DNA of 64,000 nucleotides from assembly GCA_942493055.1 (NCBI GenBank), contig OW818680.1, positions 124,001 to 188,000 on the forward strand, in the 5' to 3' direction. The number at the start of each line of letters is the position of its first letter. Positions within the stretch are counted from its first letter, which is position 1. A program made the position numbers and the translations under genes. Below are positions 63,892 to 64,000 of the stretch, one piece after another. Origin of the DNA: CAIZQW01 sp942493055. Lineage in GTDB: Bacteria; Verrucomicrobiota; Kiritimatiellia; RFP12; UBA1067. The notes beneath the pieces were generated by a model. It was not told where the DNA came from and ran no database searches. It worked only from the letters and a program-made list of their open reading frames with translations.

Positions 63892-64000
63892 ATGACTGCA
63901 ACAGAGAGAATGTGTACTGCAATTAAGCGCGGAACGCCGGATCGGATTCCGACGTTTGAATGGTTTATTGATCCAGGCGTTGGCAAGGCGCTGACAGGAT
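63892..64000 (+). CDS. UroD-family methyltransferase, N-terminal part, cut by window edge
   Basis: Only 36 residues are visible: TATERMCTAIKRGTPDRIPTFEWFIDPG. The ER-x-x-x-A-x-x-x-x-x-PDR-x-P pattern is that of uroporphyrinogen decarboxylase-fold proteins (PF01208 type), which include corrinoid-dependent methyltransferases such as MtaA. GAGGAG lies upstream. If it is a corrinoid methyltransferase, it could be a partner of the RACE protein in this window. The rest of the gene is beyond the edge. Confidence 0.7.
   Translation, partial: MTATERMCTAIKRGTPDRIPTFEWFIDPGVGKALTG

Noticed and set aside
1..64000. tRNA or rRNA genes
   Set aside because: Looked for cloverleaf T-loop patterns and conserved rRNA words by eye; none convincing. 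A tRNAscan-SE run would settle it.

Overview
The window looks like a chromosome piece of a heterotrophic, probably anaerobic bacterium of the PVC group, most likely Kiritimatiellota or Lentisphaerota. The reasons are inference from gene content. There are very large secreted proteins with discoidin, LamG-like, lamin-tail and autotransporter-strand modules. There are many secreted glycoside hydrolases, two HzsA-related multiheme-type proteins, a NuoEF-type fusion typical of fermentative electron handling, a corrinoid-protein reactivase and a UroD-like methyltransferase. No rRNA, tRNA, transposase or CRISPR array was recognised.

Layout. 1-2.0 kb: four small minus-strand genes in a tight run (DUF6869-like partial, two unrecognised membrane or exported proteins, DUF3592). 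2.6-10.2 kb: minus-strand secreted saccharide genes (DUF4091 hydrolase, GH35 beta-galactosidase, PHP phosphoesterase). 10.4-14.4 kb: a two-gene NADH-linked flavo/iron-sulfur oxidoreductase. 14.6-21.6 kb: an AT-rich defence-like island with an AIPR protein facing a tightly coupled trio: DNA methyltransferase, Ser/Thr kinase-P-loop ATPase fusion, and a CARF-like tandem Rossmann protein. 22.2-27.6 kb: heparinase-like lyase, SDR, NYN/zinc-ribbon protein and RACE-type reactivase. 27.7-32.8 kb: YoeB/YefM toxin-antitoxin, mfd and an AroB/EboD-like cyclase. 33.3-43.2 kb: a plus-strand run of exported proteins (CotH/lamin-tail giant, M28 peptidase, GH20, trypsin-like), the last three overlapping by 4 bp. 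43.2-53.4 kb: YgiQ radical SAM protein, a 2380-residue autotransporter-strand repeat protein, and a divergent AraC regulator. 53.9-63.9 kb: two HzsA-related proteins, a CE15-like esterase, RhaT-family transporter, FGGY sugar kinase and the start of a UroD-family gene.

How the genes fit together. Exported hydrolases, lyase and esterase would release sugars, which the RhaT-type permease and FGGY kinase would take in. The NuoEF-like pair and the RACE protein point to anaerobic redox and corrinoid chemistry. The AIPR protein, the methyltransferase-kinase/ATPase-CARF-like trio and the toxin-antitoxin pair are accessory defence-type genes.

The intergenic spaces are full of nested palindromes. One family folds into a stem enclosing two hairpins whose loops are mutually complementary (about 6.1, 53.7 and 63.8 kb). 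Another carries a CCGTGAATACACGG core inside unrelated perfect inverted arms (8.6, 8.75 and 33.0 kb). The most interesting candidates are the 16.9-21.6 kb trio and these palindromic elements.
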